41,356 nt of DNA from Methylophilaceae bacterium (GCA_947379975.1 CANCPF010000018.1:1-41356); one strand, 5' to 3'. Counted from the stretch's first letter, positions 1 to 8,549 are shown. Made by a program: numbers and translations. Notes: generated by a model not told the origin, from the letters alone.

Positions 1-1
1 T

Positions 2-169
2 GTATTGGGAGCTGAAGGTGATGGTATTCGTCGTTTAACCGCTGAAACTTGCGATGCCTTGGTCACTATTCCTATGTTTGGCTCAGTAGAAAGCTTGAAC
101 GTGAGTGTGGCGAGCGGTATTTGTTTATATGAGGTAAGACGTCAGCGTAGTTTGTTGGCGGCATCTTAA
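2..169 (+). CDS. rlmB: 23S rRNA (guanosine-2'-O)-methyltransferase RlmB, 3' end only
   Basis: Partial gene; only the last 55 codons lie in the window. The frame reads VLGAEGDGIRRLTAETCDAL, then IPMFGSVESLNVSVASGICL, and ends RRQRSLLAAS. The run of G-x-E-G-x-G-I-R-R-L, I-P-M-x-G-S-V-E-S-L-N-V-S-V-A is the C-terminal SPOUT knot of TrmH/RlmB-type 2'-O-methyltransferases, which binds S-adenosylmethionine and dimerises. RlmB methylates G2251 in the peptidyl-transferase region of 23S rRNA. Other TrmH-family members share this motif, but the IPMFGSVESLNVSVA wording and the short basic tail fit RlmB best. The gene converges on mqo, with a hairpin between them. Confidence 0.85.
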   Translation, partial: VLGAEGDGIRRLTAETCDALVTIPMFGSVESLNVSVASGICLYEVRRQRSLLAAS

Positions 170-217
170 TATTAAAAATTTCTGTTAAGCACTAATATTA
201 TTTGTGTAATTTATATA

Positions 218-250
218 AATGTCGGAGCGAATTAACCTCACTACGACATT
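218..250. terminator. Hairpin between convergent rlmB and mqo
   Basis: Arms AATGTCG (218-224) and CGACATT (244-250) are perfect reverse complements. An inner GAG/CTC pair (225-227 with 237-239) could extend the stem. It lies between the stops of two convergent genes, where a two-way terminator is expected. No good T-run follows on either strand, so termination is inferred from position only. Confidence 0.35.
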
Positions 251-256
251 GTGAAT

Positions 257-1753
257 TTATAGAAGGTTTAAAGTTTTTAGATTGTAATCACGGACTTTTT
301 TGAGTAAATCAGCATCTTCAATCAGCGATTGGCCGTAACTCGGTACAATCGCTTTCATTTTAGTCTGCCAGTCAGCACTTTTTAACTGTGTAGAAAAACA
401 GCGTTCAAGCACGTCTAGCATGGCTTGCACGGCCACTGATGCACCCGGTGATGCGCCTAATAATGTAGCGATTGTGCCATCTTGCGAAGCAACAATTTCA
501 GTGCCAAATTCTAGCTTGCCACCTTTAACATCACATTTTTTTATGATTTGTACGCGTTTTCCAGCATTTTCTAAATGCCAGTCAGCTTTGCTAGCTTGTG
601 GGTAAAACTGCTGTAATGTTGCCACGCGCGATTTATGTGTTTGTAGGGCTTCGCCTATCAAATAACGGGTTAAATCGGAATTGTGGCGGCCAACTTTTAG
701 CATCGGTTTGATATTGCTGGTTTTCACTGATTTAATTAAATCTAGGAAAGAACCTTCTTTTAAAAACTTGGTAGTAAAACCCGCATATGGACCAAAAAGT
801 AGGGCAGGTTTACCGTTAATAATACGTGTGTCTAAATGCGGCACAGACATAGGCGGCGCGCCTAATGCTGCTTTGCCATAGACTTTACTATCGTGGTGTT
901 GGGTGACGTCAGGGTTGTTACATACAAGCCATTGGCCGCTCACCGGGAATCCTCCATAGCCGTGGCTTTCAGGAATGCCGGATTTTTGTAATAATTTAAG
1001 CGCGCCACCGCCAGCACCTAAGAAGATAAATCCAGCATCGATAGTCCTTAATTTTTTACTAATTAAGTCTTTTATGTGGACTAGCCATCTGCCGTTACTG
1101 AGCTGTTTTAAGCTTTTGACTTCAGTATTAAGCGCGAGATTGAAATTATGTTTAGTTTGTAAATACGCAACGAAATGACGCGTTAAAGAGCCAAAATCGA
1201 CATCGCTGCCATAGCTAATGCGCGTGGCTGCTACAGCCTGTGATTCATCACGATTTTGCATGATGAGTGGCATCCATTTTTTTAACGTGGCAACATCATC
1301 GCTGAATTCCATGTCTTTAAACATATGATGTTTTTTGAGTAAGGCGTAGCGTTTGCGCAAAAATTCCACGTCGGCTTCACCCCAAACAAAACTTAAATGC
1401 GGCGTGGCATTAATAAAGCTTTTTGGTGAAGGCAGTATCTTTTGTTCCACCAAATAGGACCAAAATTGTAGTGACGTTTCAAACGATGCGTTAATCGCCA
1501 AAGCGCGGTTAATCTCAATGCTACCATCGGCATTTTCTGGGGTGTAATTCAGTTCACAATAGCCGGCATGGCCTGTGCCAGCGTTATTCCAAGCGTCGGT
1601 GCTTTCGGCTGCAATCATAGGTAAACGTTCTACCATCATCATATTTAATGAACTGTCTAATTCAGATAATAGTGAAGCTAGCGTAGCGCTCATTACGCCA
1701 CTGCCTACTAATAGCACGTCAACTTTTGTGTCGATTGTTTTTTCGATTGTCAT
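257..1753 (-). CDS. mqo: Malate:quinone oxidoreductase
   Basis: 498 residues, the usual length for Mqo (about 490-550). It oxidises (S)-malate to oxaloacetate at the inner face of the cytoplasmic membrane and passes electrons to quinone through FAD, acting as the membrane-bound alternative to NAD-malate dehydrogenase in the TCA cycle. The N-terminus has the FAD dinucleotide-binding motif VDVLLVGSGVMSATLASLL (residues 12-30), then the Mqo-typical ERLPMIAAESTDAWNNAGTG and GHAGYCELNYTP. Near the C-terminus LLGASPGASVAVQAML is the second FAD-contact segment. Transcribed alone. The ATG at 1753 is the first codon of the conserved protein, but no Shine-Dalgarno sequence precedes it; a promoter-like sequence and a terminator hairpin sit directly upstream. 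Confidence 0.95.
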   Translation of the reverse strand: MTIEKTIDTKVDVLLVGSGVMSATLASLLSELDSSLNMMMVERLPMIAAESTDAWNNAGTGHAGYCELNYTPENADGSIEINRALAINASFETSLQFWSYLVEQKILPSPKSFINATPHLSFVWGEADVEFLRKRYALLKKHHMFKDMEFSDDVATLKKWMPLIMQNRDESQAVAATRISYGSDVDFGSLTRHFVAYLQTKHNFNLALNTEVKSLKQLSNGRWLVHIKDLISKKLRTIDAGFIFLGAGGGALKLLQKSGIPESHGYGGFPVSGQWLVCNNPDVTQHHDSKVYGKAALGAPPMSVPHLDTRIINGKPALLFGPYAGFTTKFLKEGSFLDLIKSVKTSNIKPMLKVGRHNSDLTRYLIGEALQTHKSRVATLQQFYPQASKADWHLENAGKRVQIIKKCDVKGGKLEFGTEIVASQDGTIATLLGASPGASVAVQAMLDVLERCFSTQLKSADWQTKMKAIVPSYGQSLIEDADLLKKVRDYNLKTLNLL

Positions 1754-1758
1754 TAATT

Positions 1759-1787
1759 TTGTAAGTTTTACGATAGATTCTAGTCAA
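1759..1787 (-). promoter_or_regulatory. Possible mqo promoter placing the transcript start at the ATG
   Basis: Read on the minus strand: TTGACT (1787-1782), a 17-base spacer, then TTACAA (1764-1759). A start 6-7 bases after the -10 would fall at the mqo ATG (1753-1751), giving a leaderless message, consistent with the missing ribosome binding site. The -10 box matches the consensus only moderately. Confidence 0.3.
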
Positions 1788-1812
1788 TAAAAAAGCCTGT
1801 TATCGGCAGGCT
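1788..1812 (-). terminator. Rho-independent terminator between arsR-type gene and mqo
   Basis: On the minus strand AGCCTG (1812-1807), a 7-base loop, CAGGCT (1799-1794), then TTTTTATT. This is a classic intrinsic terminator facing the transcript of the ArsR-type gene at 1992-2324. It ends about 35 bases before the mqo ATG, so it could also act as an attenuator for read-through into mqo. Confidence 0.75.
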
Positions 1813-1991
1813 CTTGTTTCATCATCTGTTTTTAGTAATTTATTGAAATAATATAATTACCTAAGCGAGTAAAATTTTACAGTAAATAGCGTAGTTTCGG
1901 TGAATAATAATGACTCGCACGCGCCTAAACAACTTAAAAACAGTGAGGCGAAATAACTGCCGGTATTGCCCGATAAGCATTATTGCTGGCT

Positions 1992-2324
1992 TTAAATGGT
2001 AAACATTTTTTTGATGTCAGCTTCCAAGCTCATTCTGTTGCCAATTTGCCCGCATACCAAGTCACATAGCTCATAAACACTTTGATCAGCAATGCTGTAA
2101 TAGACATTCGTGCCACGTGATTCTCTTTTCACCAATCCATGCTGAGCCAACATGGATAAATGTTTTGACACATTGGCCTGTGTGCCACCAGATATTTCCG
2201 TTAATTGACTGACGTTTTTCTCACCATCCTGAAGTGCATTTAGCACTTTAAGGCGCATAGGCTCAGCTAGCGCTTTAAAGTATTTGGCTACATATTCAAG
2301 TGCTCTGTCATCAAGTTTACTCAT
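1992..2324 (-). CDS. ArsR/SmtB-family winged-helix repressor
   Basis: 110 residues, typical ArsR size. Residues 14-95 form the winged-helix fold: FKALAEPMRLKVLNAL, the recognition-helix region GGTQANVSKHLSMLAQHGLVKRE, and the beta-wing SRGTNVYYSI. Two cysteines, C87 and C91 (ELCDLVC), lie in the last helix; the classic alpha3 metal motif ELCVCDL is absent (the equivalent is SQLTEIS). Such repressors leave DNA when a metal or reactive sulfur/oxidant binds the cysteines. It is transcribed divergently from the RND-SQR row, whose strong promoter lies in the shared 134-base gap, so it is probably the repressor of that row and of itself. A role as sulfide or persulfide sensor is inference from the SQR gene in the row. 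Confidence 0.9.
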   Translation of the reverse strand: MSKLDDRALEYVAKYFKALAEPMRLKVLNALQDGEKNVSQLTEISGGTQANVSKHLSMLAQHGLVKRESRGTNVYYSIADQSVYELCDLVCGQIGNRMSLEADIKKMFTI

Positions 2325-2358
2325 TAAGTTTTTCCGTACATGGGCTAATCATAGAATA

Positions 2359-2364
2359 ATTATA
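2359..2364 (-). promoter_or_regulatory. -10 box of the ArsR-type gene
   Basis: A perfect TATAAT on the minus strand, preceded by TGTG (extended -10 style), about 35 bases upstream of the ArsR-type ATG. No good -35 is visible. It lies close to the divergent promoter for the efflux row, so one bound repressor could block both. Confidence 0.45.
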
Positions 2365-2379
2365 CACAAAATTTAAATA

Positions 2380-2408
2380 TTGACTATATAACTATACGGT
2401 AATATTAT
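2380..2408 (+). promoter_or_regulatory. Promoter of the RND-SQR row, with possible repressor operator
   Basis: TTGACT (2380-2385), exactly 17 bases, then TATTAT (2403-2408): a near-consensus sigma-70 promoter 50 bases upstream of the adaptor gene. The spacer holds TATA-N4-TATA (within 2386-2397), flanked by AATATT on each side (2376-2381 and 2401-2406). AT-rich imperfect dyads of this kind are usual for ArsR-family operators, so repressor binding here is plausible. Confidence 0.6.
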
Positions 2409-2458
2409 GCTTCTATAATTATTTTTGACGTCATCACCATGACCAAAAGGAAACTAGC

Positions 2459-3490
2459 TTGATCACATCACGCAAATGGGTATTCGCTTTGTTAATAGGT
2501 TTGTCTGATATAGCTAGTGCAGCTGGCTTATCTACGGCACCGGTAACGCAATCGACTGATAACCAAGTGTTTACCGCAGAAGGTGTGGTGGAGGCGATTA
2601 AGGGTAGTGTTATCGCGCCGCAGGTTTCTGGCAGTATTACTCTTTTATCGGTAAAAGTGGGTGATCACGTTAAAGCGGGTCAATTATTGGCACGCATTGA
2701 TACGCGCATGGCAAACCAACAAGCTCTGACCAATCAAGCGCAAGTAGCCGCAGCCCAAGCTCAGTTATCTGCCGCGCGCAGTGAATATGAGCGTAAGCAT
2801 CGCTTGTTTGAAAAACAATATATTAGCCAAGCGGCATTAGAGCGCTCTGAGTCTGATTTCAAAACCGCTGAGGCGCAAGCTAAAGCGCAACTTGCACAAA
2901 CTGGCATGGCTGGCGTGCAAACCGGTTTGCATATCATTAATGCGCCTTATGCAGGAATTATTGCCGAAGTAATGGCTGAGATGGGTGATATGGCAATGCT
3001 AGGCAAGCCGCTATTCGCAATATATGAGCCTAATGGATATAGATTAGTGGTCAATGTACCGCAAAGTAAAATTGCTTATTTGAAGCATGATGCCGCCATT
3101 AAAGTGTTGATTCCAGCCGCGAAGGAAAATGAGCGTAACTTATTGAGTACGCAGCTTACGATTTTTCCAACAGCTGACCCAATCAGTAATATGGTCATGC
3201 TGCGATTAACACTTCCTCTGAAATTAACTAGCATTGCACCAGGGATGTTTGCACGGGCGATGTTGCCAGTTGAAGGGCTGAAAGGACAGGCGCAAATTTA
3301 CATTCCAGCTAAAGCGGTTATTAAGCGTAGCGAGTTGATGGCGGTATATGTCGTGGATAAGCAAGGCAATCCACATTTAAGACAAGTCCGGCTAGGCCGA
3401 AAAGTTGGCGATAATATAGAAGTATTTGCTGGTTTGCTGGCCGGTGAAATAGTCGCGCTAGATCCAATTGCTGCCGCAAACTTTAAGTAG
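2459..3490 (+). CDS. RND efflux periplasmic adaptor (membrane fusion protein)
   Basis: 343 residues. An N-terminal hydrophobic stretch ending ASA-AG (about residue 22) looks like a signal peptide; no lipobox cysteine. Then come the lipoyl-like half motif GSVIAPQVSGSITLLSVKVGDHVKAGQLLARID (about 50-81), a helical hairpin rich in A/Q/E (about 85-145), the second lipoyl half INAPYAGIIAEVMAEMGDMAMLGKPLFAI, and beta-barrel and membrane-proximal domains with IPAKAVIKRSELMAVYVV. The adaptor bridges the inner-membrane pump and the TolC channel. The start is TTG at 2459, with AAGGAAA (2446-2452) seven bases ahead; no in-frame ATG fits. The stop is two bases before the pump gene, so the two are co-translated. 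First gene of the five-gene row. Substrate cannot be read from sequence. Confidence 0.9.
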   Translation: MITSRKWVFALLIGLSDIASAAGLSTAPVTQSTDNQVFTAEGVVEAIKGSVIAPQVSGSITLLSVKVGDHVKAGQLLARIDTRMANQQALTNQAQVAAAQAQLSAARSEYERKHRLFEKQYISQAALERSESDFKTAEAQAKAQLAQTGMAGVQTGLHIINAPYAGIIAEVMAEMGDMAMLGKPLFAIYEPNGYRLVVNVPQSKIAYLKHDAAIKVLIPAAKENERNLLSTQLTIFPTADPISNMVMLRLTLPLKLTSIAPGMFARAMLPVEGLKGQAQIYIPAKAVIKRSELMAVYVVDKQGNPHLRQVRLGRKVGDNIEVFAGLLAGEIVALDPIAAANFK

Positions 3491-3492
3491 AG

Positions 3493-6400
3493 ATGTCTTT
3501 AATGCTCAATAATAATCAAGAACAATCAGTCAAGCCGAAATTAGGCGTTTCAGGGCGCATCGCCAGCTATTTTCAATCGGCACAAATTACACCTTTAATT
3601 GCGCTGGTCGCATTATTACTTGGTCTTTTTGCCGTATTGGTGACGCCACGTGAAGAAGAGCCGCAGATTAATGTGACGATGGCAAACGTGATGATTCCGT
3701 TTCCTGGAGCATCTGCCAAAAATGTCGAGCAGATGGTAGCGGTGCCCGCCGAGCAGGTTTTATCGCAAATTGCCGATATTGAGCATGTGACTTCAGTTTC
3801 GCGCCCCGGCATGGCGGTCATTACCGTGCAGTTTCAGGTCGGCGTACCTCGTACTGAAGCTTTAGTGCGACTTTACAACACCATACAATCTAATCAGGAC
3901 TGGTTACCAAAAAACTTGGGCGTAGGCGAGCCTATCATCAAACCCAAAGGGATTGATGATGTCCCAATTTTAACCGCCACCTTATACAGCAAAAATAATG
4001 AGCAAGGTGCATATGAGCTTGAACGCGTGGCGCACGCGCTAGAAGCTGAAATTAAACATGTAAAGGGTACGCGTGAGGTTGTTACGCTGGGCGGTCCGGG
4101 GCGTGCGGTTAATATTGATATAGACCCAGTGCGTATGGCTGCGGCTAATATCACCATTGCAGATATGCGACGTGCGTTGCAATCAGCGAATCTTGGCGCA
4201 CCTTTGGGCGAAGTCATTAACGGCAATCAATCGATCGCGGTTGAAGTCGGCCGATATTTCACTGATGCAAAAGATATTGCTGATTTGGTCGTTGGTTTAC
4301 ACGCTGGGCGCCCAGTGTATTTAAGTGAAGTCGCTGAAATTAATGATGGCCCTCCACCAGCAGAGCGTTACGTTTGGTACGGCGAAGGCAGCCATAATGC
4401 TGCTAAAGACGCTATTGCAAAAGATACTGATACTAATAATACGCACGAATATCCAGCGGTTAATATTAGCGTTACCAAGAAGCCCGGACAAAATGCAGTG
4501 GCAGTAGCTGATGCGGTTATCAAACAGATCGACAGCTTAAAAAACGTACTAATTCCAGCTAATATCGAAGTAAAAATTACCAGAAACTATGGTGAAACTG
4601 CTAACGATAAAGCCAAAAAACTTATACAAAAATTGATATTTGCCACTTCTGCAGTGGTTTTGTTAGTGTTTGTTGCGCTAGGTAAACGCGAGGCCGCCAT
4701 CGTTGGCACGGCAGTTGTTTTAACGTTAATGGCCACCTTATTTGCCTCATGGGCTTGGGGCTTTACGCTAAATCGAGTTTCATTATTTGCGCTAATTTTC
4801 TCTATAGGCATTCTGGTCGATGATGCCATTGTGGTGGTCGAAAACATTCATCGTCATATGAAACTAAAGCCAACCGCCAGTCTTACGGATATTATTCCGA
4901 CAGCGGTGGATGAAGTTGGTGGCCCGACTATTTTAGCTACACTGGCGGTGATCGCCGCATTATTGCCGATGGCTTTTGTCAGCGGTTTAATGGGGCCGTA
5001 TATGAGCCCAATTCCTATTAATGCCAGTATGGGCATGCTCATTTCATTGGCGGTTGCTTTTATTATTACGCCTTGGCTATCTCGCCTTTGGTTGCGCCAT
5101 GCGCACCATGAAGATGCACTCACTAAACGTATAACTCCAGTATTCACCCGCCTATTTAATCCATTTTTATGTGATCTAAATGGCAAAAAAAATAGACGTA
5201 AATTAGGCTTGGGTGTAGTGGTGTTGATATTGATTTCGCTAGCATTGCCGCTAGCAAAATTGGTGGTATTGAAAATGCTGCCATTTGATAATAAGTCTGA
5301 GTTTCAAGTTATAGTAGATATGCCATCTGGCACGCCTCCAGAAAAAACGGCGAGCGTGTTGCACGCCATGACCGCTTATCTTACAAACGTGCCAGAAGTT
5401 ACTAATTATCAGGCTTATGTTGGCCTTGCCGCGCCTATCAATTTTAATGGCTTAGTACGCCAGTATTACTTGCGTAGCGGTGGTGAAGTGGCTGATATTC
5501 AAGTCAATTTGCTTGATAAGCACCAGCGCAGTGAAAAGAGCCATGCTATTGCGAGCCGAGTAAGACCTGAATTACAGAAAATTGCCCGTGACATGGGCGC
5601 GAAAGTCAAGGTTGTCGAAGTCCCGCCAGGGCCACCAGTAATCTCGCCATTAGTCGCAGAAGTCTATGGTCCAGACGATGGTGAGCGCCTAAAACTAGCA
5701 AGGCAGGTTAAGCAGGTATTTGATGCAACTGAAGGTATTGTTGATACTGATGATAGCGGCATTGCCGATGCTAGAAAAATCGAGTTAATTGTAGATAAGA
5801 AAAAAGCGTCCTTATTAGGCGTTTCGCAAGCCGTCATCGTTAGTACTTTAAGGACTGGCTTAGCCGGTGAAGATGTCACTTATTTACACGATGCCAGCAA
5901 ATATCCAGCGGGTACACGCTTACGTTTACCGGTATCAGCACAGGGCGATATTGAAGATTTGCTGAAATTATCTGTTGTAACTGCCAGCGGAAAATTAGTG
6001 CCTATACGTGAATTGGTGAGCATTGAAGATACTTTGCGCGAGCAACCCATTTTTCACAAAGATTTATTACCAGTGAATTATGTACTGGGTGATATGGCCG
6101 GTAAGCTAGATAGTCCGCTTTACGGCATGTTCAGTATGCGCGCTGCAGTTGGCAAAATTGCCGCGCCGGGTGGAGGGCATTTAGGTGAGTTTTTCATTCA
6201 GCAGCCAGAAGACAACCAACGCGGCTATGCGATTAAATGGGACGGCGAATGGCAAGTCACTTATGAAACATTCCGTGACATGGGCGCCGCCTATGCGGTT
6301 GGCCTGATACTTATCTACTTGCTGGTTGTAGCGCAGTTTGGCTCATATTTAACGCCGCTTATCATCATGGCGCCTATTCCGTTAACCATAATCGGCGTCA

Positions 6401-6753
6401 TGCCCGGTCATGCGCTACTTGGTGCGCAATATACCGCCACCTCTATGATAGGCATGATTGCGCTGGCCGGTATTATCGTTAGAAATTCGATTCTGTTAGT
6501 TGACTTTATTAATTTAGAAGTCACTACAGGCAAGCCATTTAAAGAAGCCGTGATTAACTCGGCCATTACCCGTGCGCAACCGATTGTGTTGACTGGCTTA
6601 TCTGCCATGTTGGGTGCATTTTTTATTTTGGATGACCCCATTTTTAATGGCTTAGCGATTTCCTTGATATTTGGTATTTTTGTATCAACCTTGCTGACAC
6701 TAATTGTCATTCCTTTACTGTACTTTGTGGCTTATAAACATAAATTTAATTAA
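3493..6753 (+). CDS. RND-family efflux permease (AcrB-like)
   Basis: 1086 residues, the length of HAE-type RND pumps (about 1030-1100). A proton-driven inner-membrane trimer that exports substrates through the adaptor and outer channel. Seen: an early membrane segment (about 33-50), a periplasmic porter domain starting EEEPQINVTMANVMIPFPGAS, a TM block with the proton-relay pair in ILVDDAIVVVENI (D443, D444), a second porter domain (about 590-930) with VEVPPGPPV and YGPDDGERLKLARQV, and a C-terminal TM block. In TM10, GIIVRNSILLVDF has Arg997 where AcrB has Lys940. Distant relatives export drugs, metals or metabolites; substrate here is unknown. Sulfide-linked compounds are a guess from the neighbouring SQR and ArsR genes. 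Confidence 0.92.
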   Translation: MSLMLNNNQEQSVKPKLGVSGRIASYFQSAQITPLIALVALLLGLFAVLVTPREEEPQINVTMANVMIPFPGASAKNVEQMVAVPAEQVLSQIADIEHVTSVSRPGMAVITVQFQVGVPRTEALVRLYNTIQSNQDWLPKNLGVGEPIIKPKGIDDVPILTATLYSKNNEQGAYELERVAHALEAEIKHVKGTREVVTLGGPGRAVNIDIDPVRMAAANITIADMRRALQSANLGAPLGEVINGNQSIAVEVGRYFTDAKDIADLVVGLHAGRPVYLSEVAEINDGPPPAERYVWYGEGSHNAAKDAIAKDTDTNNTHEYPAVNISVTKKPGQNAVAVADAVIKQIDSLKNVLIPANIEVKITRNYGETANDKAKKLIQKLIFATSAVVLLVFVALGKREAAIVGTAVVLTLMATLFASWAWGFTLNRVSLFALIFSIGILVDDAIVVVENIHRHMKLKPTASLTDIIPTAVDEVGGPTILATLAVIAALLPMAFVSGLMGPYMSPIPINASMGMLISLAVAFIITPWLSRLWLRHAHHEDALTKRITPVFTRLFNPFLCDLNGKKNRRKLGLGVVVLILISLALPLAKLVVLKMLPFDNKSEFQVIVDMPSGTPPEKTASVLHAMTAYLTNVPEVTNYQAYVGLAAPINFNGLVRQYYLRSGGEVADIQVNLLDKHQRSEKSHAIASRVRPELQKIARDMGAKVKVVEVPPGPPVISPLVAEVYGPDDGERLKLARQVKQVFDATEGIVDTDDSGIADARKIELIVDKKKASLLGVSQAVIVSTLRTGLAGEDVTYLHDASKYPAGTRLRLPVSAQGDIEDLLKLSVVTASGKLVPIRELVSIEDTLREQPIFHKDLLPVNYVLGDMAGKLDSPLYGMFSMRAAVGKIAAPGGGHLGEFFIQQPEDNQRGYAIKWDGEWQVTYETFRDMGAAYAVGLILIYLLVVAQFGSYLTPLIIMAPIPLTIIGVMPGHALLGAQYTATSMIGMIALAGIIVRNSILLVDFINLEVTTGKPFKEAVINSAITRAQPIVLTGLSAMLGAFFILDDPIFNGLAISLIFGIFVSTLLTLIVIPLLYFVAYKHKFN

Positions 6754-6786
6754 GCGCAATCATTCGAAATTTTTAGGAGAAATGTA

Positions 6787-6996
6787 ATGACTTCATGGAA
6801 ACTTGTACGCATATTTGCCGGCTTATTGATTTTATTATCACTAGCACTAGGCGTGTCAGAAAGCCCACTTTTTGTGAGTAATTATTGGTTATTATTTACC
6901 GCATTTATTGGACTTAACCTATTTCAAAGTGGCTTGACCAATTGGTGCCTAATGGAGAATATTTTGCGCAAGCTTGGTGTTAAAGCTGGGTGCTAA
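6787..6996 (+). CDS. DUF2892-type small inner-membrane protein
   Basis: 69 residues with two hydrophobic segments (about 7-24 and 29-48), ending NWCLMENILRKLGVKAG. The closing pattern, Cys-x-M-x-x-I-L-x-K-L-G-V-K, is that of DUF2892 membrane proteins, known both alone and as the C-terminal part of the rhodanese YgaP. These proteins recur next to sulfur genes (rhodaneses, SQR, persulfide dioxygenases), and the cysteine (C54) could relay sulfane sulfur at the membrane; that is inference. A good ribosome binding site, AGGAGA (6775-6780), precedes the ATG. It sits between the pump and the TolC-type gene on the same strand, about 35 bases from each. Confidence 0.8.
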   Translation: MTSWKLVRIFAGLLILLSLALGVSESPLFVSNYWLLFTAFIGLNLFQSGLTNWCLMENILRKLGVKAGC

Positions 6997-7033
6997 AAAT
7001 TATTGCTAGTATCGCTGTAGAGGTCTATTAATT

Positions 7034-8461
7034 ATGCTTAACCTTGTCACTAAACGGCAACCGCGTGCTTACCTATTACCGCTAATGCTGGTTGTCACTA
7101 GCGCTGTATATGGCAATGCGGCATATGCGCTTGATTCGCCAATTAACATGCCGCTGGATTTAATCAGCGCTTGGCATGCTGCCCAAAGTAAAGATCCTAC
7201 CTTTAGCGCAGCACGAGCCGGTGCTGAAGCGGGCAAGCAAAAGAATGCTCAGGCGAGGGCTCTCAATATGCCGCAAGTGACTGCGGCCGTGGGCACAGGA
7301 GTGGTGAACGCGTATAACAAAATTAGTAACGCTCAGTTTTCTGCCCCGTCATTTGGCGCTGCAGATGGCGCTTCTTTTAAAACACAAACAGATCAAGGCG
7401 TGAATCTACGCTGGAATATCAGCGCCCAACAACCACTATATAACGTTGAGCGTTCTAGCACGGCTCAGCAACTTAACAAACAAGCGCAACTAGCCGATGT
7501 AAGGCTAAGTAGTGAAGAGCAGCAACTCATTCTTCGTGTTTCTAAAGCTTATTTTGATGTGTTACTGGCTGAAGATACTCTCGCTTCTGTCGATAAGCAG
7601 CGTGCTGCGGTTGCACAAGCCTTAGCCGTAGCCAAGGCGAGATTTGCTGAAGGGGATGTGGCGATTATTGATACGCATGAGGCACAGGCGCGAGAAGATG
7701 CGCTAGTTTCTCAAGCACTGGAAGCTGACAGCAATTATCAGCTAGCCAAAGCGGCACTTTTAGATTTAACCGGTGCTGACACACCTCTTGCTAGACTGGC
7801 GGAACAAGCTAACTTGCAACAATTGAACGCTGGTGAGCTGAATGATTGGATTACGCAGGCACAGAGCAATAGCCCGTATTTGCATATGCAACAGATTCAA
7901 CAAGGTATTGCCCATGATGAAATTGATAAATATAAAGCGGTAAATGCGCCGGTGTTAAATCTTGTGGCACAAGCTGCTGGCGAGGAGTTAAGCAGCTTTG
8001 CTGGCGGTGCTAATTCAGCATTAAGCAATCAGGCTTTTAGTGTAGGTGTGCAATTGACAATTCCATTGTTTACCGGTGGTATGCGTAATGCCAAATATGA
8101 AGAAGCGGTTGCGCTAGAAGGTCAGGCCAAAGATGAAACCGAAGCTATGCGCCTTAAGGCCAGTCAGCAAGCCCGCGCGACTTGGTTAGGCATCACCATC
8201 GGTAAAAGTAAAGTTAAGGCGATAGAGCAGGCCTTGCATTCATCTAAAGTTAAGTTAGATGCTACTGAGTTAGGCCGAGAAGTAGGCGACAGAACCACGT
8301 TAGATGTTTTGAATGCTGAGCAGGAATATCACAGCACCAGAACTGAACTGTTTAGGGCGCGCTATCAAACGCTTTTGTCTTATTTGAGTCTAGCCGCAAC
8401 GGCTGGTGCTTTGGATGAAAAACGTTTGATGGAGGTCAATGCTGTTTTAGTAACAAGATAG
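7034..8461 (+). CDS. TolC-family outer membrane efflux channel
   Basis: 475 residues. A signal peptide of about 32 residues (basic RQPRAY, hydrophobic LLPLMLVVTSAVYG, ending AAYA-LD), then two repeats of the OEP/TolC fold: LISAWHAAQSKDPTFSAARAGAEAGKQKNAQARA at the start of the first and LNDWITQAQSNSPYLHMQQIQQGIAHDEI at the start of the second. Membrane strands include LRWNISAQQPLYN and FSVGVQLTIPLFTGGMRNAKYEEA; long coiled-coil helices lie between. The C-terminal DRTTLDVLNAEQEYHSTRTELFRARYQTLLSYL is highly TolC-typical. TolC trimers form the outer-membrane and periplasmic tunnel of tripartite pumps, so this gene completes the RND system of this row. AGAGG (7020-7024) is the likely ribosome binding site. 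Confidence 0.92.
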   Translation: MLNLVTKRQPRAYLLPLMLVVTSAVYGNAAYALDSPINMPLDLISAWHAAQSKDPTFSAARAGAEAGKQKNAQARALNMPQVTAAVGTGVVNAYNKISNAQFSAPSFGAADGASFKTQTDQGVNLRWNISAQQPLYNVERSSTAQQLNKQAQLADVRLSSEEQQLILRVSKAYFDVLLAEDTLASVDKQRAAVAQALAVAKARFAEGDVAIIDTHEAQAREDALVSQALEADSNYQLAKAALLDLTGADTPLARLAEQANLQQLNAGELNDWITQAQSNSPYLHMQQIQQGIAHDEIDKYKAVNAPVLNLVAQAAGEELSSFAGGANSALSNQAFSVGVQLTIPLFTGGMRNAKYEEAVALEGQAKDETEAMRLKASQQARATWLGITIGKSKVKAIEQALHSSKVKLDATELGREVGDRTTLDVLNAEQEYHSTRTELFRARYQTLLSYLSLAATAGALDEKRLMEVNAVLVTR

Positions 8462-8549
8462 TGGAAGTGGATTAAACATAACATTAAGAAAGTCAGAGAA
8501 GTTATAAAAAACCAATAAGTTAAATTAACTATTTTACAGGGGATGAAAC

